Shown here: positions 12,394 to 24,079 of the stretch, piece after piece | How the letters are laid out: the number at the start of each line of letters is the position of its first letter | Numbering within the stretch: position 1 is the stretch's first letter | Origin: Pythium myriotylum | Taxonomy: Eukaryota; Oomycota; Peronosporomycetes; Pythiales; Pythiaceae | Reading direction: 5' to 3' | DNA length: 64,000 bases | Assembly (NCBI GenBank): GCA_023091665.1 | Contig: JALJCQ010000030.1 | Span: 2,234,501 to 2,298,500 of the forward strand | Translations under genes and position numbers: made by a program | The notes under the pieces: generated by a model | What the model was told of the DNA's origin: nothing | The model's input: the letters and a program-made list of their open reading frames with translations, nothing else | Databases searched by the model: none

Positions 12394-12460
12394 GAACCCA
12401 GTAAACCATGGTCGTGCCAAGCACATCGACATCAAATACCACCACATTCGTGATGAAGTC
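12394..12460 (+). pseudogene. 67-bp RNase H sliver of a second copia family
   Basis: Read forward it encodes the conserved copia RNase H end (NPVNHGRAKHIDIKYHHIRD). It lies between an inverted LTR on the left and a forward LTR on the right. The same sliver recurs at 22766-22832, 24379-24445 and 25992-26058. It differs from the family-1 version, which reads [20 protein letters not shown]. Confidence 0.85.
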
Positions 12461-12516
12461 TGTTGAAGATGATGCGCCTCGAACCCAGCGTCATCATTCC
12501 AGTTGAAGCTCGGCAG
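12461..12516 (+). repeat. Copia LTR stub, target of element D
   Basis: These are the first 56 bp of a forward LTR (TGTTGAAGATG...), cut at GGCAG where the LTR of D begins. The rest of this LTR is not found to the right, so the outer element is lost. Confidence 0.85.
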
Positions 12517-12989
12517 TGTTGAAGATGATGCGCCTCGAACCCAGCGTCATCATTCCAGTTGAAGCTCGGCAGTTGAAGCTCGGCTGTAGAAGATTCTCCT
12601 GCAGAAGATTCTCCGTGAAAGATTCGACATTGTTGAAGATGATGCGCCTCGAACCCAGCGTCATCATTCCAGTTGAAGCTCGGCAGTTGAAGCTCGGCTG
12701 TAGAAGATTCTCCTGCAGAAGATTCTCCGTGGAAGATTCGACATGTGGAAGATTCGACATGTGGAAGATTCTCCGTCTGGTTCTGGTTTGAATCCAGTGC
12801 CACCCATCGACTTCGTTGAAGTATCCACGAAGTCAGTTTATGTTTGCATATGTTTACGATAGGTAGGACATACATTTGATTATGGTAGCGTAGGACACAC
12901 ACAGACGGCTTAGAGGTAGCAGCAGCGAACTAAGTCCCGATCAATTTACTTTGCATTTTGCATCCCACCAACCAAGCGACCTTTCAACA

Positions 12990-13007
12990 GGTTATGAGCC
13001 CAAGCCC
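12990..13007 (+). other. Primer-binding site (half-tRNA-Met type)
   Basis: GGTTATGAGCCCAAGCCC directly follows the 5' LTR. Its complement contains GGGCTCATAACC, the anticodon arm of a methionine tRNA, and not a tRNA 3' end. This is the primer type known for Drosophila copia and yeast Ty5. The gag ATG (12994-12996) lies inside the site, opposite the CAU anticodon. Confidence 0.75.
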
Positions 13008-16000
13008 AGCCGACTCTGCCTCCACCGACTTCGCCTCCCCAGCCTTCGCCATGGATTCGACCACCCCAGCCCGCATCAACAAGTTCGACGGAACCAACTT
13101 CCACACATGGAAGTTCAAGATGCAGATGGTGCTCGAAGAACGCGACGTCTGGGAAGTTGTCTGTGGAGAGGTCAAACTCGAGCAGTGCCAGACCGACGCG
13201 GACCGAGCCCTCTTCAAGAAGAAGTCTCGCAAGGCGCTCGCGATGATCTGTCTCGCGATGGAAGACTCGCAGCTCCCGCTGGTTCGGTCGGCGAGTGGTG
13301 CGCAAGATGCATGGTCAAGACTGGAAGAACACTTCGAGAAGAAGAGCCTTGCCAACAAGCTCTTTCTTCGTCGTCGTTTCTTCACGACCATGATGGAAGA
13401 AGGTGACGATGTGCTCACGCACATCAACAAGCTCAAGACCCTGGCGGAGCAACTCGACGCAGTCGGCGCTCCGGTCAGCGAAGACGACTTGGTGATCACG
13501 CTTCTCGGCAGTCTCAGCGAGTCGTACCAGTTCCTCATCACGGCGTTGGAGTCGCGTGTCGACGCGCTCACGTGGGAACTCGTGACGTCTCGGCTGCTCC
13601 ATGAAGACATGAAGCGCAAGGAGCAAGGTGGCGACGGAGCCACGCTTGGCCAAGCGTTCATGACAAGTGACGCGAAGCCCAAGGGCCGTGCAGTCAAGAA
13701 GACTGGCACGTGCAACTACTGCGGCAAGATCGGTCATTGGGCCGCGGAGTGCCACTCGCGTGTCAAGGACAACGGCAACGGCAACGGCAACGGCAACTCC
13801 GGCGGCAACGGCAACGGCAACGGAAACGGCAACCCTCGGCAACGGTTCCAGCGAGCGAACCTTGCGCGAGATGAAGACCCCGGCGAGTACCTGTTCTCGG
13901 TCGGGAAGACCCAAGGCAAGTCGAGTCAATCCACGGCGTGGTTGGTCGACTCGGGTGCGACTCAGCACATGTCGCGAACCAAGCAGTTCATGATGAACTA
14001 CAAGAAGATTGACCCAGTCGACGTGCATCTGGCCGATGATGGCACGGTCCAAGCGGTTGGCGTGGGAGACATTCTCATGTCGATGAAGACTCCAAGCGGT
14101 GTCAAGAAGGGTTTGCTCACCAACGTGTGGCATATCCCCAAGCTCAGCCGCAACCTGTTCTCGGTCGGAAGATTCACGGAGGACGTTGCTCCCGTGACGT
14201 TCGACAAGGACGGTTGCTTCGTCGTTCTCAAGGGCGCCAAGCGGACCATCGGCACTCGTATCGGCAAGGGTCTGTTCAAGCTCAACATGTCTCCAGTGTC
14301 GACTGAAGCAGCCCACGCCGCCAGTACAAGACGAGGTCGCGCCATGTCCAAGTCGTACCTGTGGCACCTCCGACTCGGTCACATCGGCTTCAGCGGACTC
14401 GAAGCCATCGTCAAGAAGGACCTCGCCGACGGACTCGATATCGGGTCTGTGCAGGAGTGGGAGGTCTGTGAAGGCTGTGCACTCGGCAAGCTGACTCGCG
14501 TCAAGTTCCAGTCGGGCACGACCAAGCGGTCTGCGAATCTGCTTGACGTCGTGTACAGCGATGTGGCCGGCCCCATGAAGACTCCGACTTTCGGTGGCAT
14601 GAAGTACTTTGCCACGTTCACCGACGACAAGTCTCGACTGTGCAAGTTGTACCTGATGCGGTCCAAGGACGAAGTCTACGACAAGTTCGTCGAGTTCGTC
14701 AACTGGGCCGAGAACCAAACCGGTCGTCGAGTCAAGGTGCTTCGAACCGACGGCGGCGGCGAGTACCAGTCGGCCAAACTTGCCAAGTTCTGCCGCAAGC
14801 GTGGCATCGAGCACGACGTCACGCCGCCATACACGCCTCAGTTGAACGGTGTGGCGGAGCGCATGAACCGAACCATCGGTGAGTGTGGTCGTTGCAAGCT
14901 CCACCATGCCAACTTGTCCGACGAGTACTGGGGCGAAGCCGTCATGACTGCAGTCGAAGTTCGCAACCGACTTCCGACCCGCGCTCAAGACTTGTACAAG
15001 TCGCCGTACGAAGAATGGTACGGGAAGAAGCCCTTGCTCGCCAACTTCAAGGTGTTCGGCTGCCATGCGTACGTCCACGTGCCGAAGGAGAAGCGGTCGA
15101 AGTTCGACGCCCGAGCCATCTTGTGTCGGTTCCTCGGCTACTCGGACCACGAGAAGGCGTATCGGTTTGAAGAAATCGCAACCGGTCGGATCGTCATCAG
15201 TCGAGACGCACAGTTCATGGAAGACACGTTCGACGATGGCAAGCGCGAAGAACCCTGGAGCAAGTCCGTCGAGTTCCGCGACGATGAAGATGATGAGGAT
15301 CAGGATGAAGCAACCGACAACCAAGATGATGAAGACATGGGTAAGCAGCCAGCCTCACCAGCACCAAGTCAGCGCAGCTACGAGCGACCGGAGTGGCAAC
15401 AGGGCCAGCGGTCGCAGCGTCCAGCAGCACCAGCATCGGCCCAGCAGCCGAATGTCGACTACGCACCAGGGTCCAAGCGCCACTCTCGCACGCACTCGCT
15501 CGAGAACCTGGCTGAACCGCCAGTTGAGAAGCGCTACGGACGGGTTGGTCGCACAAGTGGTGCGACTCCACCACCCACGCAAGGTCCAAGGACATCGCTC
15601 GAAGATCTGTCTGCACTGCTCACGTCGATCGAAGAGGAAGGCGTAGAAGATGAAGATGAAGAAGGCGAAGACGTGCAAGAACAAGGGGGAGAAGACCAAG
15701 ATTACGAAGAGTTTGCTCTCGTCGTGAATTCAGGGGGAGAGTTGCCGACATCGTTCAAGTCGGCGATGGAATCCGACGACGCCAGCAACTGGAAGGAAGC
15801 CTGCGACTCCGAGCTCGAGTCGCTCAAGAAGAACGAGACATGGGACCTAGTCCCTTTGCCAGCCGGACGCAAGGCCATCACCAGCAAGTGGGTGTTCAAG
15901 GTCAAGGAAACCGCCGAAGGACTTGTCGAACGGTACAAGGCTCGACTCGTTGCCAAGGGGTTCCTGCAGAAGTACGGCATCGACTTCGAAGAGACATTCG

Positions 16001-17367
16001 CACCCGTCGCCAAGTTCACGTCGATCCGCACCATCCTCAGCATCGCCGCTCGACACAAGCTCATGATCCATCAGATGGATGTCAAGACGGCGTTCCTGAA
16101 CGGCAACCTCGACGAAGAAATCTACATGAAGCAGCCCGAAGGCTTCGTCGACCAGCGCCACCCCGACTACGTGTGCAAGCTCAAGCGCTCGCTCTACGGT
16201 CTCAAGCAGTCACCACGCATGTGGAACCAGACCATCGACGCCTTCATGCGCAAGGTCGGCTTCACCAAGTGCGAGATGGACCACTGCGTGTACGTCAAGC
16301 GGAGCGGCTCAGCGATGATCTTCGTGGTGATCTACGTCGACGACCTCATCCTCGCCTGCAACAGCCTCGAGTTGCTCACGGCGACCAAGCGTGCACTCAG
16401 CGAACGCTTCGAGATGTCCGACCTCGGCGAACTCAAGTACTGCCTCGGCATGGAAGTTGATCAAGACCCCAAGTCCGGCGACGTGACCATGCGGCAGACC
16501 AAGTTCCTGCAGTCGATCCTGACCAAGTTCGGCATGCAAGACTGCAAACCAGTGAGGACCCCTCAAGACCCCGGACTCAAGCTGACCAAGGCCATGTGCG
16601 AAGGTGGTTGCAAGCACGAAGACACCATGAAGAACGTGCCGTACCGAAGTGCAGTCGGCGCACTGATGTACCTCATGGTCGGCACTCGACCAGACCTCGC
16701 AGCGGCAGTCGGCACACTCAGCCAGTTCGCCGCGGACCCGTGTCCAACACATTGGCAAGCTCTCAAGCGTGTGCTCCGATATCTGCAAGCGACTCCGACG
16801 TACGGCCTGCAGTTCTCGGCATCGCACGACGGAAGACTGGTCGGCTACTCCGACGCCGACTGGGCTGGCGACATCGAGTCACGTCGAAGCACCAGCGGCT
16901 ACGTGTTCATGCTCAACGGCGGATGCATCAGCTGGCGCAGCAAGAAGCAGCGAACTGTCGCCCTCTCCTCGACCGAAGCAGAGTACATGGCTCTATCGGA
17001 AGCGATCCAAGAAGCCGTGTGGCTCAAGGCGTTCCTGTGCGAACTCGGCGAAGTTGCAAGCGACCAAGCGCTCACGGTGTACGAAGACAACCAAGGTGCC
17101 ATCGCGTTGGCCAAGAACCCCGAGTTCCACAAGCGCACCAAGCACATCGACATTCGCTATCACTTCGTTCGTGAGAAGGTCGAGGACGGTCAAGTGTCTC
17201 TCCAGTATTGCCCGACCCAAGACATGCTTGCCGACATCATGACCAAGCCGATCCCCACTGTCCAGTTCGACGTGCTCCGCACCAAGCTCGGTGTCCAAGA
17301 CGCAGTCGAGTCGAGGGGGAGTGTTGAAGATGATGCGCCTCGAACCCAGCGTCATCATTCCAGTTGA
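12994..17367 (+). CDS. Copia gag-pol polyprotein (element C), full length
   Basis: This is a single 1,457-aa polyprotein. The gag domain occupies about residues 1-235, with a CCHC knuckle at 240-253 ([14 protein letters not shown]) and then a Gly-Asn repeat. Protease DSG starts at Asp319. The HHCC zinc domain (HLRLGH, CEGCALG) precedes integrase catalytic residues Asp523, Asp586 and Glu622, which have exact D35E spacing. An acidic, Pro/Gln-rich linker follows. Reverse transcriptase has YVDD at 1114-1117 and RNase H has Asp1287 (SDADWAGD). The start is the ATG in the primer-binding site; Met20 (MDSTTPA) is an alternative. The stop falls 46 bp inside the 3' LTR. All catalytic residues seen are intact. 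Confidence 0.95.
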   Translation: MSPSPADSASTDFASPAFAMDSTTPARINKFDGTNFHTWKFKMQMVLEERDVWEVVCGEVKLEQCQTDADRALFKKKSRKALAMICLAMEDSQLPLVRSASGAQDAWSRLEEHFEKKSLANKLFLRRRFFTTMMEEGDDVLTHINKLKTLAEQLDAVGAPVSEDDLVITLLGSLSESYQFLITALESRVDALTWELVTSRLLHEDMKRKEQGGDGATLGQAFMTSDAKPKGRAVKKTGTCNYCGKIGHWAAECHSRVKDNGNGNGNGNSGGNGNGNGNGNPRQRFQRANLARDEDPGEYLFSVGKTQGKSSQSTAWLVDSGATQHMSRTKQFMMNYKKIDPVDVHLADDGTVQAVGVGDILMSMKTPSGVKKGLLTNVWHIPKLSRNLFSVGRFTEDVAPVTFDKDGCFVVLKGAKRTIGTRIGKGLFKLNMSPVSTEAAHAASTRRGRAMSKSYLWHLRLGHIGFSGLEAIVKKDLADGLDIGSVQEWEVCEGCALGKLTRVKFQSGTTKRSANLLDVVYSDVAGPMKTPTFGGMKYFATFTDDKSRLCKLYLMRSKDEVYDKFVEFVNWAENQTGRRVKVLRTDGGGEYQSAKLAKFCRKRGIEHDVTPPYTPQLNGVAERMNRTIGECGRCKLHHANLSDEYWGEAVMTAVEVRNRLPTRAQDLYKSPYEEWYGKKPLLANFKVFGCHAYVHVPKEKRSKFDARAILCRFLGYSDHEKAYRFEEIATGRIVISRDAQFMEDTFDDGKREEPWSKSVEFRDDEDDEDQDEATDNQDDEDMGKQPASPAPSQRSYERPEWQQGQRSQRPAAPASAQQPNVDYAPGSKRHSRTHSLENLAEPPVEKRYGRVGRTSGATPPPTQGPRTSLEDLSALLTSIEEEGVEDEDEEGEDVQEQGGEDQDYEEFALVVNSGGELPTSFKSAMESDDASNWKEACDSELESLKKNETWDLVPLPAGRKAITSKWVFKVKETAEGLVERYKARLVAKGFLQKYGIDFEETFAPVAKFTSIRTILSIAARHKLMIHQMDVKTAFLNGNLDEEIYMKQPEGFVDQRHPDYVCKLKRSLYGLKQSPRMWNQTIDAFMRKVGFTKCEMDHCVYVKRSGSAMIFVVIYVDDLILACNSLELLTATKRALSERFEMSDLGELKYCLGMEVDQDPKSGDVTMRQTKFLQSILTKFGMQDCKPVRTPQDPGLKLTKAMCEGGCKHEDTMKNVPYRSAVGALMYLMVGTRPDLAAAVGTLSQFAADPCPTHWQALKRVLRYLQATPTYGLQFSASHDGRLVGYSDADWAGDIESRRSTSGYVFMLNGGCISWRSKKQRTVALSSTEAEYMALSEAIQEAVWLKAFLCELGEVASDQALTVYEDNQGAIALAKNPEFHKRTKHIDIRYHFVREKVEDGQVSLQYCPTQDMLADIMTKPIPTVQFDVLRTKLGVQDAVESRGSVEDDAPRTQRHHSS
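17313..17321 (+). other. Polypurine tract of element C
   Basis: GAGGGGGAG lies immediately before the 3' LTR and would prime plus-strand DNA. It overlaps the polyprotein coding sequence, as in every other copy. Confidence 0.8.
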
Positions 17368-17884
17368 AGCTCGGCAGTTGAAGCTCGGCTGTAGAAGATT
17401 CTCCTGCAGAAGATTCTCCGTGGAAGATTCGACATGTGGAAGATTCGACATGTGGAAGATTCTCCGTCTGGTTCTGGTTTGAATCCAGTGCCACCCATCG
17501 ACTTCGTTGAAGTATCCACGAAGTCAGTTTATGTTTGCATATGTTTACGATAGGTAGGACATACATTTGATTATGGTAGCGTAGGACACACACAGACGGC
17601 TTAGAGGTAGCAGCAGCGAACTAAGTCCCGATCAATTTACTTTGCATTTTGCATCCCACCAACCAAGCGACCTTTCAACAGACATGTGAAAGATTCGACA
17701 TGTGGAAGATTCTCCGTCTGGTTCTGGTTTGAATCCAGTGCCACCCATCGACTTCGTTGAAGTATCCACGAAGTCAGTTTATGTTTGCATATGTTTACGA
17801 TAGGTAGGACATACATTTGATTATGGTAGCGTAGGACACACACAGACGGCTTAGAGGTAGCAGTAGCGAACTAAGTCCCGATCA

Positions 17885-17900
17885 ATTCACTTTGCATTTT
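17885..17900 (+). promoter_or_regulatory. Oomycete-type core promoter in the copia LTR
   Basis: ATTCACTTTGCATTTT matches the oomycete core promoter consensus GCTCATTYYNCAWTTT at 13 of 16 positions, including the CAWTTT block. It sits about 30 bp from the LTR end and about 35 bp before the gag ATG of D. The same site occurs in the other LTRs (C has one extra mismatch). It is also the main hint to the kind of host. Confidence 0.5.
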
Positions 17901-17934
17901 GCATCCCACCAACCAAGCGACCTTCCAACAGGTT

Positions 17935-20900
17935 ATGAGCCCAAGCCCAGCCGACTCTGCCTCCACCGACTTCGCCTCCCCAGCCTTCGCCATGGATTCG
18001 ACCACCCCAGCTCGCATCAACAAGTTCGACGGAACCAACTTCCACACATGGAAGTTCAAGATGCAGATGGTGCTCGAAGAACGCGACGTCTGGGAAGTTG
18101 TCTGTGGAGAGGTCAAACTCGAGCAGTGCCAGACCGACGCGGACCGAGCCCTCTTCAAGAAGAAGTCTCGCAAGGCGCTCGCGATGATCTGTCTCGCGAT
18201 GGAAGACTCGCAGCTCCCGCTGGTTCGGTCGGCGAGTGGTGCGCAAGATGCATGGTCAAGACTGGAAGAACACTTCGAGAAGAAGAGCCTTGCCAACAAG
18301 CTCTTTCTTCGTCGTCGTTTCTTCACGACCATGATGGAAGAAGGTGACGATGTGCTCACGCACATCAACAAGCCCAAGACCCTGGCGGAGCAACTCGACG
18401 CAGTGGGCGCTCCGGTCAGCGAAGACGACTTGGTGATCACGCTTCTCGGCAGTCTCAGCGAGTCGTACCAGTTCCTCATCACGGCGTTGGAGTCGCGTGT
18501 CGACGCGCTCACGTGGGAACTCGTGACGTCTCGGCTGCTCCATGAAGACATGAAGCGCAAGGAGCAAGGTGGCGACGGAGCCACGCTTGGCCAAGCGTTC
18601 ATGACAAGTGACGCGAAGCCCAAGGGCCGTGCAGTCAAGAAGACTGGCACGTGCAACTACTGCGGCAAGATCGGTCATTGGGCCGCGGAGTGCCACTCGC
18701 GTGTCAAGGACAACGGCAACGGCAACGGCAACTCCGGCGGCAACGGCAACGGAAACGGAAACGGCAACCCTCGGCAACGGTTCCAGCGAGCGAACCTTGC
18801 GCGAGATGAAGACCCCGGCGAGTACCTGTTCTCGGTCGGGAAGACCCAAGGCAAGTCGAGTCAATCCACGGCGTGGTTGGTCGACTCGGGTGCGACTCAG
18901 CACATGTCGCGAACCAAGCAGTTCATGATGAACTACAAGAAGATTGACCCAGTCGACGTGCATCTGGCCGATGATGGCACGGTCCAAGCGGTCGGCGTGG
19001 GAGACATTCTCATGTCGATGAAGACTCCAAGCGGTGTCAAGAAGGGTTTGCTCACCAACGTGTGGCATATCCCCAAGCTCAGCCGCAACCTGTTCTCGGT
19101 CGGAAGATTCACGGAGGACGTTGCTCCCGTGACGTTCGACAAGGACGGTTGCTTTGTCATGCTGAAGGGCGCCAAGCGGACCATCGGCACTCGAATCGGC
19201 AAGGGTCTGTTCAAGCTCAACATGTCTCCAGTGTCGACTGAAGCAGCCCACGCCGCCAGTGCAAGACGAGGTCGCGCCATGTCCAAGTCGTACCTGTGGC
19301 ACCTCCGACTCGGTCACATCGGCTTCAGCGGACTCGAAGCCATCGTCAAGAAGGACCTCGCCGACGGACTCGATATCGGGTCTGTGCAAGAGTGGGAGGT
19401 CTGTGAAGGCTGTGCACTCGGCAAGCTGACTCGCGTCAAGTTCCAGTCGGGCACGACCAAGCGGTCTGCGAATCTGCTTGACGTCGTGTACAGCGATGTG
19501 GCCGGCCCTATGAAGACTCCGACTTTCGGCGGCATGAAGTACTTTGCCACGTTCACCGACGACAAGTCTCGACTGTGCAAGTTGTACCTGATGCGGTCCA
19601 AGGACGAAGTCTACGACAAGTTCGTCGAGTTCGTCAACTGGGCCGAGAACCAAACCGGTCGTCGAGTCAAGGTGCTTCGAACCGACGGCGGCGGCGAGTA
19701 CCAGTCGGCCAAGCTTGCCAAGTTCTGCCGCAAGCGTGGCATCGAGCACGACGTCACGCCGCCATACACGCCTCAGTTGAACGGTGTGGCGGAGCGCATG
19801 AACCGAACCATCGGTGAGTGTGGTCGTTGCAAGCTCCACCATGCCAACTTGTCCGACGAGTACTGGGGCGAAGCCGTCATGACTGCAGTCGAAGTTCGCA
19901 ATCGACTTCCGACCCGCGCTCAAGACTTGTACAAGTCGCCGTACGAAGAATGGTACGGGAAGAAGCCCTTGCTCGCCAACTTCAAGGTGTTCGGCTGCCA
20001 TGCGTACGTCCACGTGCCCAAGGAGAAGCGGTCGAAGTTCGACGCCCGAGCCATCTTGTGTCGGTTCCTCGGCTACTCGGACCACGAGAAGGCGTATCGG
20101 TTTGAAGAAATCGCAACCGGTCGGATCGTCATCAGTCGAGACGCGCAGTTCATGGAAGACACATTCGACGATGGCAGGCGCGAAGAACCCTGGAGCAAGT
20201 CCGTCGAGTTCCGCGACGAGGATGATGATCAAGATCAAGATGAAGCAACCGACAACCAAGATGATGAAGACATGGGTGAGCAGCCAGCCTCACCAGCACC
20301 AAGTCAGCGCAGCTACGAGCGACCGGAGTGGCAACAGGGCCAGCGGTCGCAGCGTCCAGCAGCACCAGCATCGGCCCAGCAGCCGAATGTCGACTACGCA
20401 CCAGGGTCCAAGCGCCACTCTCGCACGCACTCGCTCGAGAACCTGGCTGAACCGCCAGTTGAGAAGCGCTACGGACGGGTTGGTCGCACAAGTGGTGCGA
20501 CTCCACCACCCACGCAAGGTCCAAGGACATCGCTCGAAGATCTGTCTGCACTGCTCACGTCGATCGAAGAGGAAGGCGTAGAAGATGAAGACGAAGAAGG
20601 CGAAGACGTGCAAGAACAAGGGGGAGAAGATCAAGACCACGAAGAGTTTGCTCTCGTCGTGAATTCAGGGGGAGAGTTGCCGACATCGTTCAAGTCGGCG
20701 ATGGAATCCGACGACGCCAGCAACTGGAAGGAAGCCTGCGACTCCGAGCTCGAGTCGCTCAAGAAGAACGAGACCTGGGACCTAGTCCCTTTGCCAGCCG
20801 GACGCAAGGCCATCACCAGCAAGTGGGTGTTCAAGGTCAAGGAAACCGCCGAAGGACTCGTCGAACGGTACAAGGCTCGACTCGTTGCCAAGGGGTTCCT

Positions 20901-21141
20901 GCAGAAGTACGGCATCGACTTCGAAGAGACGTTCGCACCCGTCGCCAAGTTCACGTCGATCCGCACCATCCTCAGCATCGCCGCTCGACACAAGCTCATG
21001 ATCCATCAGATGGATGTCAAGACGGCGTTCCTGAACGGCAACCTCGACGAAGAAATCTACATGAAGCAGCCCGAAGGCTTCGTCGACCAGCGCCACCCCG
21101 ACTACGTGTGCAAGCTCAAGCGCTCGCTCTACGGTCTCAAG
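17935..21141 (+). pseudogene. Element D polyprotein, truncated in RT
   Basis: It is open from the ATG through gag, protease, integrase and the first part of reverse transcriptase, ending at the conserved LYGLK before the YVDD motif. The frame then runs into an inverted LTR and stops. RT catalytic Asp pair and RNase H are lost. Confidence 0.88.
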
Positions 21142-21562
21142 TGTTGGAAGGTCGCTTGGTTGGTGGGATGCAAAATGCAAAAGTGAATTGATCGGGACTT
21201 AGTTCGCTACTGCTACCTCTAAGCCGTCTGTGTGTGTCCTACGCTACCATAATCAAATGTATGTCCTACCTATCGTAAACATATGCAAACATAAACTGAC
21301 TTCGTGGATACTTCAACGAAGTCGATGGGACATGTGGAAGATTCTCCGTCTGGTTCTGGTTTGAATCCAGTGCCACCCATCGACTTCGTTGAAGTATCCA
21401 CGAAGTCAGTTTATGTTTGCATATGTTTACGATAGGTAGGACATACATTTGATTATGGTAGCGTAGGACACACACAGACGGCTTAGAGGTAGCAGTAGCG
21501 AACTAAGTCCCGATCAATTCACTTTGCATTTTGCATCCCACCAACCAAGCGACCTTCCAACA
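21142..21562. repeat. Head-to-head fusion of two partial copia LTRs
   Basis: An inverted LTR piece (21142 to about 21329, its first 188 bp) is fused to a forward LTR piece (about 21330-21562). The two could fold into an imperfect hairpin. The left piece has one extra A (GCAAAAGTG). The right piece leads into a normal primer-binding site and gag. Confidence 0.85.
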
Positions 21563-21566
21563 GGTT

Positions 21567-22466
21567 ATGAGCCCAAGCCCAGCCGACTCTGCCTCCACCG
21601 ACTTCGCCTCCCCAGCCTTCGCCATGGATTCGACCACCCCAGCTCGCATCAACAAGTTCGACGGAACCAACTTCCACACATGGAAGTTCAAGATGCAGAT
21701 GGTGCTCGAAGAACGCGACGTCTGGGAAGTTGTCTGTGGAGATGTCAAACTCGAGCAGTGCCAGACCGACGCGGACCGAGCCCTCTTCAAGAAGAAGTCT
21801 CGCAAGGCGCTCGCGATGATCTGTCTCGCGATGGAAGACTCGCAGCTCCCGCTGGTTCGGTCGGCGAGTGGTGCGCAAGATGCATGGTCAAGACTGGAAG
21901 AACACTTCGAGAAGAAGAGCCTTGCCAACAAGCTCTTTCTTCGTCGTCGTTTCTTCACGACCATGATGGAAGAAGGTGACGATGTGCTCACGCACATCAA
22001 CAAGCTCAAGACCCTGGCGGAGCAACTCGACGCAGTGGGCGCTCCGGTCAGCGAAGACGACTTGGTGATCACGCTTCTCGGCAGTCTCAGCGAGTCGTAC
22101 CAGTTCCTCATCACGGCGTTGGAGTCGCGTGTCGACGCGCTCACGTGGGAACTCGTGACGTCTCGGCTGCTCCATGAAGGCATGAAGCGCAAGGAGCAAG
22201 GTGGCGACAGAGCCACGCCTGGCCAAGCGTTCATGACAAGTGACGCGAAGCCCAAGGGCCGTGCAGTCAAGAAGACTGGCACGTGCAACTACTGCGGCAA
22301 GATCGGTCATTGGGCCGCGGAGTGCCACTCGCGTGTCAAGGACAACGGCAACGGCAACGGCAACTCCGGCGGCAACGGCAACGGCAACGGAAACGGCAAC
22401 CCTCGGTGTTGGAAGGTCGCTTGGTTGGTGGGATGCAAAATGCAAAGTGAATTGATCGGGACTTAG
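21567..22466 (+). pseudogene. Truncated copia gag, array copy 0
   Basis: The gag domain and CCHC knuckle are complete, but the frame leaves copia sequence right after the Gly-Asn repeat (NPR at 22406) and picks up 20 codons from an inverted LTR before the stop. It carries the private changes GGDRATPGQ and HEGMK. Protease, integrase and RT are absent. Confidence 0.85.
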
Positions 22467-22765
22467 TTCGCTACTGCTACCTCTAAGCCGTCTGTGTGTG
22501 TCCTACGCTACCATAATCAAATGTATGTCCTACCTATCGTAAACATATGCAAACATAAACTGACTTCGTGGATACTTCAACGAAGTCGATGGGTGGCACT
22601 GGATTCAAACCAGAACCAGACGGAGAATCTTCCACATGTCGAATCTTTCACATGTCGAATCTTTCACGGAGAATCTTCTGCAGGAGAATCTTCTACAGCC
22701 GAGCTTCAACTGCCGAGCTTCAACTGGAATGATGACGCTGGGTTCGAGGCGCATCATCTTCAACA

Positions 22766-22832
22766 GAACCCAGTAAACCATGGTCGTGCCAAGCACATCG
22801 ACATCAAATACCACCACATTCGTGATGAAGTC
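22766..22832 (+). pseudogene. Second-family RNase H sliver, array copy
   Basis: It matches 12394-12460 in sequence and length and again lies between an inverted and a forward LTR. Equal copies sit at 24379-24445 and 25992-26058. Confidence 0.85.
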
Positions 22833-23179
22833 TGTTGAAGATGATGCGCCTCGAACCCAGCGTCATCATTCCAGTTGAAGCTCGGCAGTTGAAGCTCGGC
22901 TGTAGAAGATTCTCCTGCAGAAGATTCTCCGTGGAAGATTCGACATGTGGAAGATTCTCCGTCTGGTTCTGGTTTGAATCCAGTGCCACCCATCGACTTC
23001 GTTGAAGTATCCACGAAGTCAGTTTATGTTTGCATATGTTTACGATAGGTAGGACATACATTTGATTATGGTAGCGTAGGACACACACAGACGGCTTAGA
23101 GGTAGCAGTAGCGAACTAAGTCCCGATCAATTCACTTTGCATTTTGCATCCCACCAACCAAGCGACCTTCCAACAGGTT

Positions 23180-24079
23180 ATGAGCCCAAGCCCAGCCGAC
23201 TCTGCCTCCACCGACTTCGCCTCCCCAGCCTTCGCCATGGATTCGACCACCCCAGCTCGCATCAACAAGTTCGACGGAACCAACTTCCACACATGGAAGT
23301 TCAAGATGCAGATGGTGCTCGAAGAACGCGACGTCTGGGAAGTTGTCTGTGGAGATGTCAAACTCGAGCAGTGCCAGACCGACGCGGACCGAGCCCTCTT
23401 CAAGAAGAAGTCTCGCAAGGCGCTCGCGATGATCTGTCTCGCGATGGAAGACTCGCAGCTCCCGCTGGTTCGGTCGGCGAGTGGTGCGCAAGATGCATGG
23501 TCAAGACTGGAAGAACACTTCGAGAAGAAGAGCCTTGCCAACAAGCTCTTTCTTCGTCGTCGTTTCTTCACGACCATGATGGAAGAAGGTGACGATGTGC
23601 TCACGCACATCAACAAGCTCAAGACCCTGGCGGAGCAACTCGACGCAGTGGGCGCTCCGGTCAGCGAAGACGACTTGGTGATCACGCTTCTCGGCAGTCT
23701 CAGCGAGTCGTACCAGTTCCTCATCACGGCGTTGGAGTCGCGTGTCGACGCGCTCACGTGGGAACTCGTGACGTCTCGGCTGCTCCATGAAGACATGAAG
23801 CGCAAGGAGCAAGGTGGCGACAGAGCCACGCCTGGCCAAGCGTTCATGACAAGTGACGCGAAGCCCAAGGGCCGTGCAGTCAAGAAGACTGGCACGTGCA
23901 ACTACTGCGGCAAGATCGGTCATTGGGCCGCGGAGTGCCACTCGCGTGTCAAGGACAACGGCAACGGCAACGGCAACTCCGGCGGCAACGGCAACGGCAA
24001 CGGAAACGGCAACCCTCGGTGTTGGAAGGTCGCTTGGTTGGTGGGATGCAAAATGCAAAGTGAATTGATCGGGACTTAG
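23180..24079 (+). pseudogene. Truncated copia gag, array copy 1
   Basis: It has the same truncation after the Gly-Asn repeat (24019) and the same LTR-derived tail as copy 0. It carries GGDRATPGQ but HEDMK. The preceding LTR 22833-23175 is the 343-bp form. Confidence 0.85.

Larger units (their letters stand above)
12631..17680 (+). mobile_element. Intact copia element C (reference copy)
   Basis: LTRs are 12631-12989 and 17322-17680, both 359 bp. Both share private variants (AGCAGCAGCGAAC, CAATTTAC, CTTTCAACA), so they are a true pair and the insertion is young. The target duplication GACAT is at 12626-12630 and 17681-17685, inside the 5' LTR of D. The primer-binding site follows the 5' LTR and a purine tract precedes the 3' LTR. 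Confidence 0.95.
12517..21141 (+). mobile_element. Copia element D, interrupted by C and 3'-truncated
   Basis: The 5' LTR is split by element C: 12517-12630 (114 bp) plus 17686-17930 (245 bp) gives exactly 359 bp. The internal region runs from 17931 to 21141 and stops in the RT domain, where an inverted LTR begins at 21142. The 3' LTR is missing. Confidence 0.88.

Noticed and set aside
12951..12993. Upstream extension of the polyprotein into the LTR ([10 protein letters not shown])
   Set aside because: The only possible start there is a TTG codon; the first ATG is in the primer-binding site, downstream of the LTR.
13774..13836. GGCAAC microsatellite as a separate repeat element or CRISPR-like array
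   Set aside because: It is the in-frame Gly-Asn linker of the polyprotein and varies only in length between copies.
21142..21562. Inverted LTR fusion as the end of a DNA transposon
   Set aside because: Both arms are plain copia LTR sequence, and no target duplication or transposase fits.
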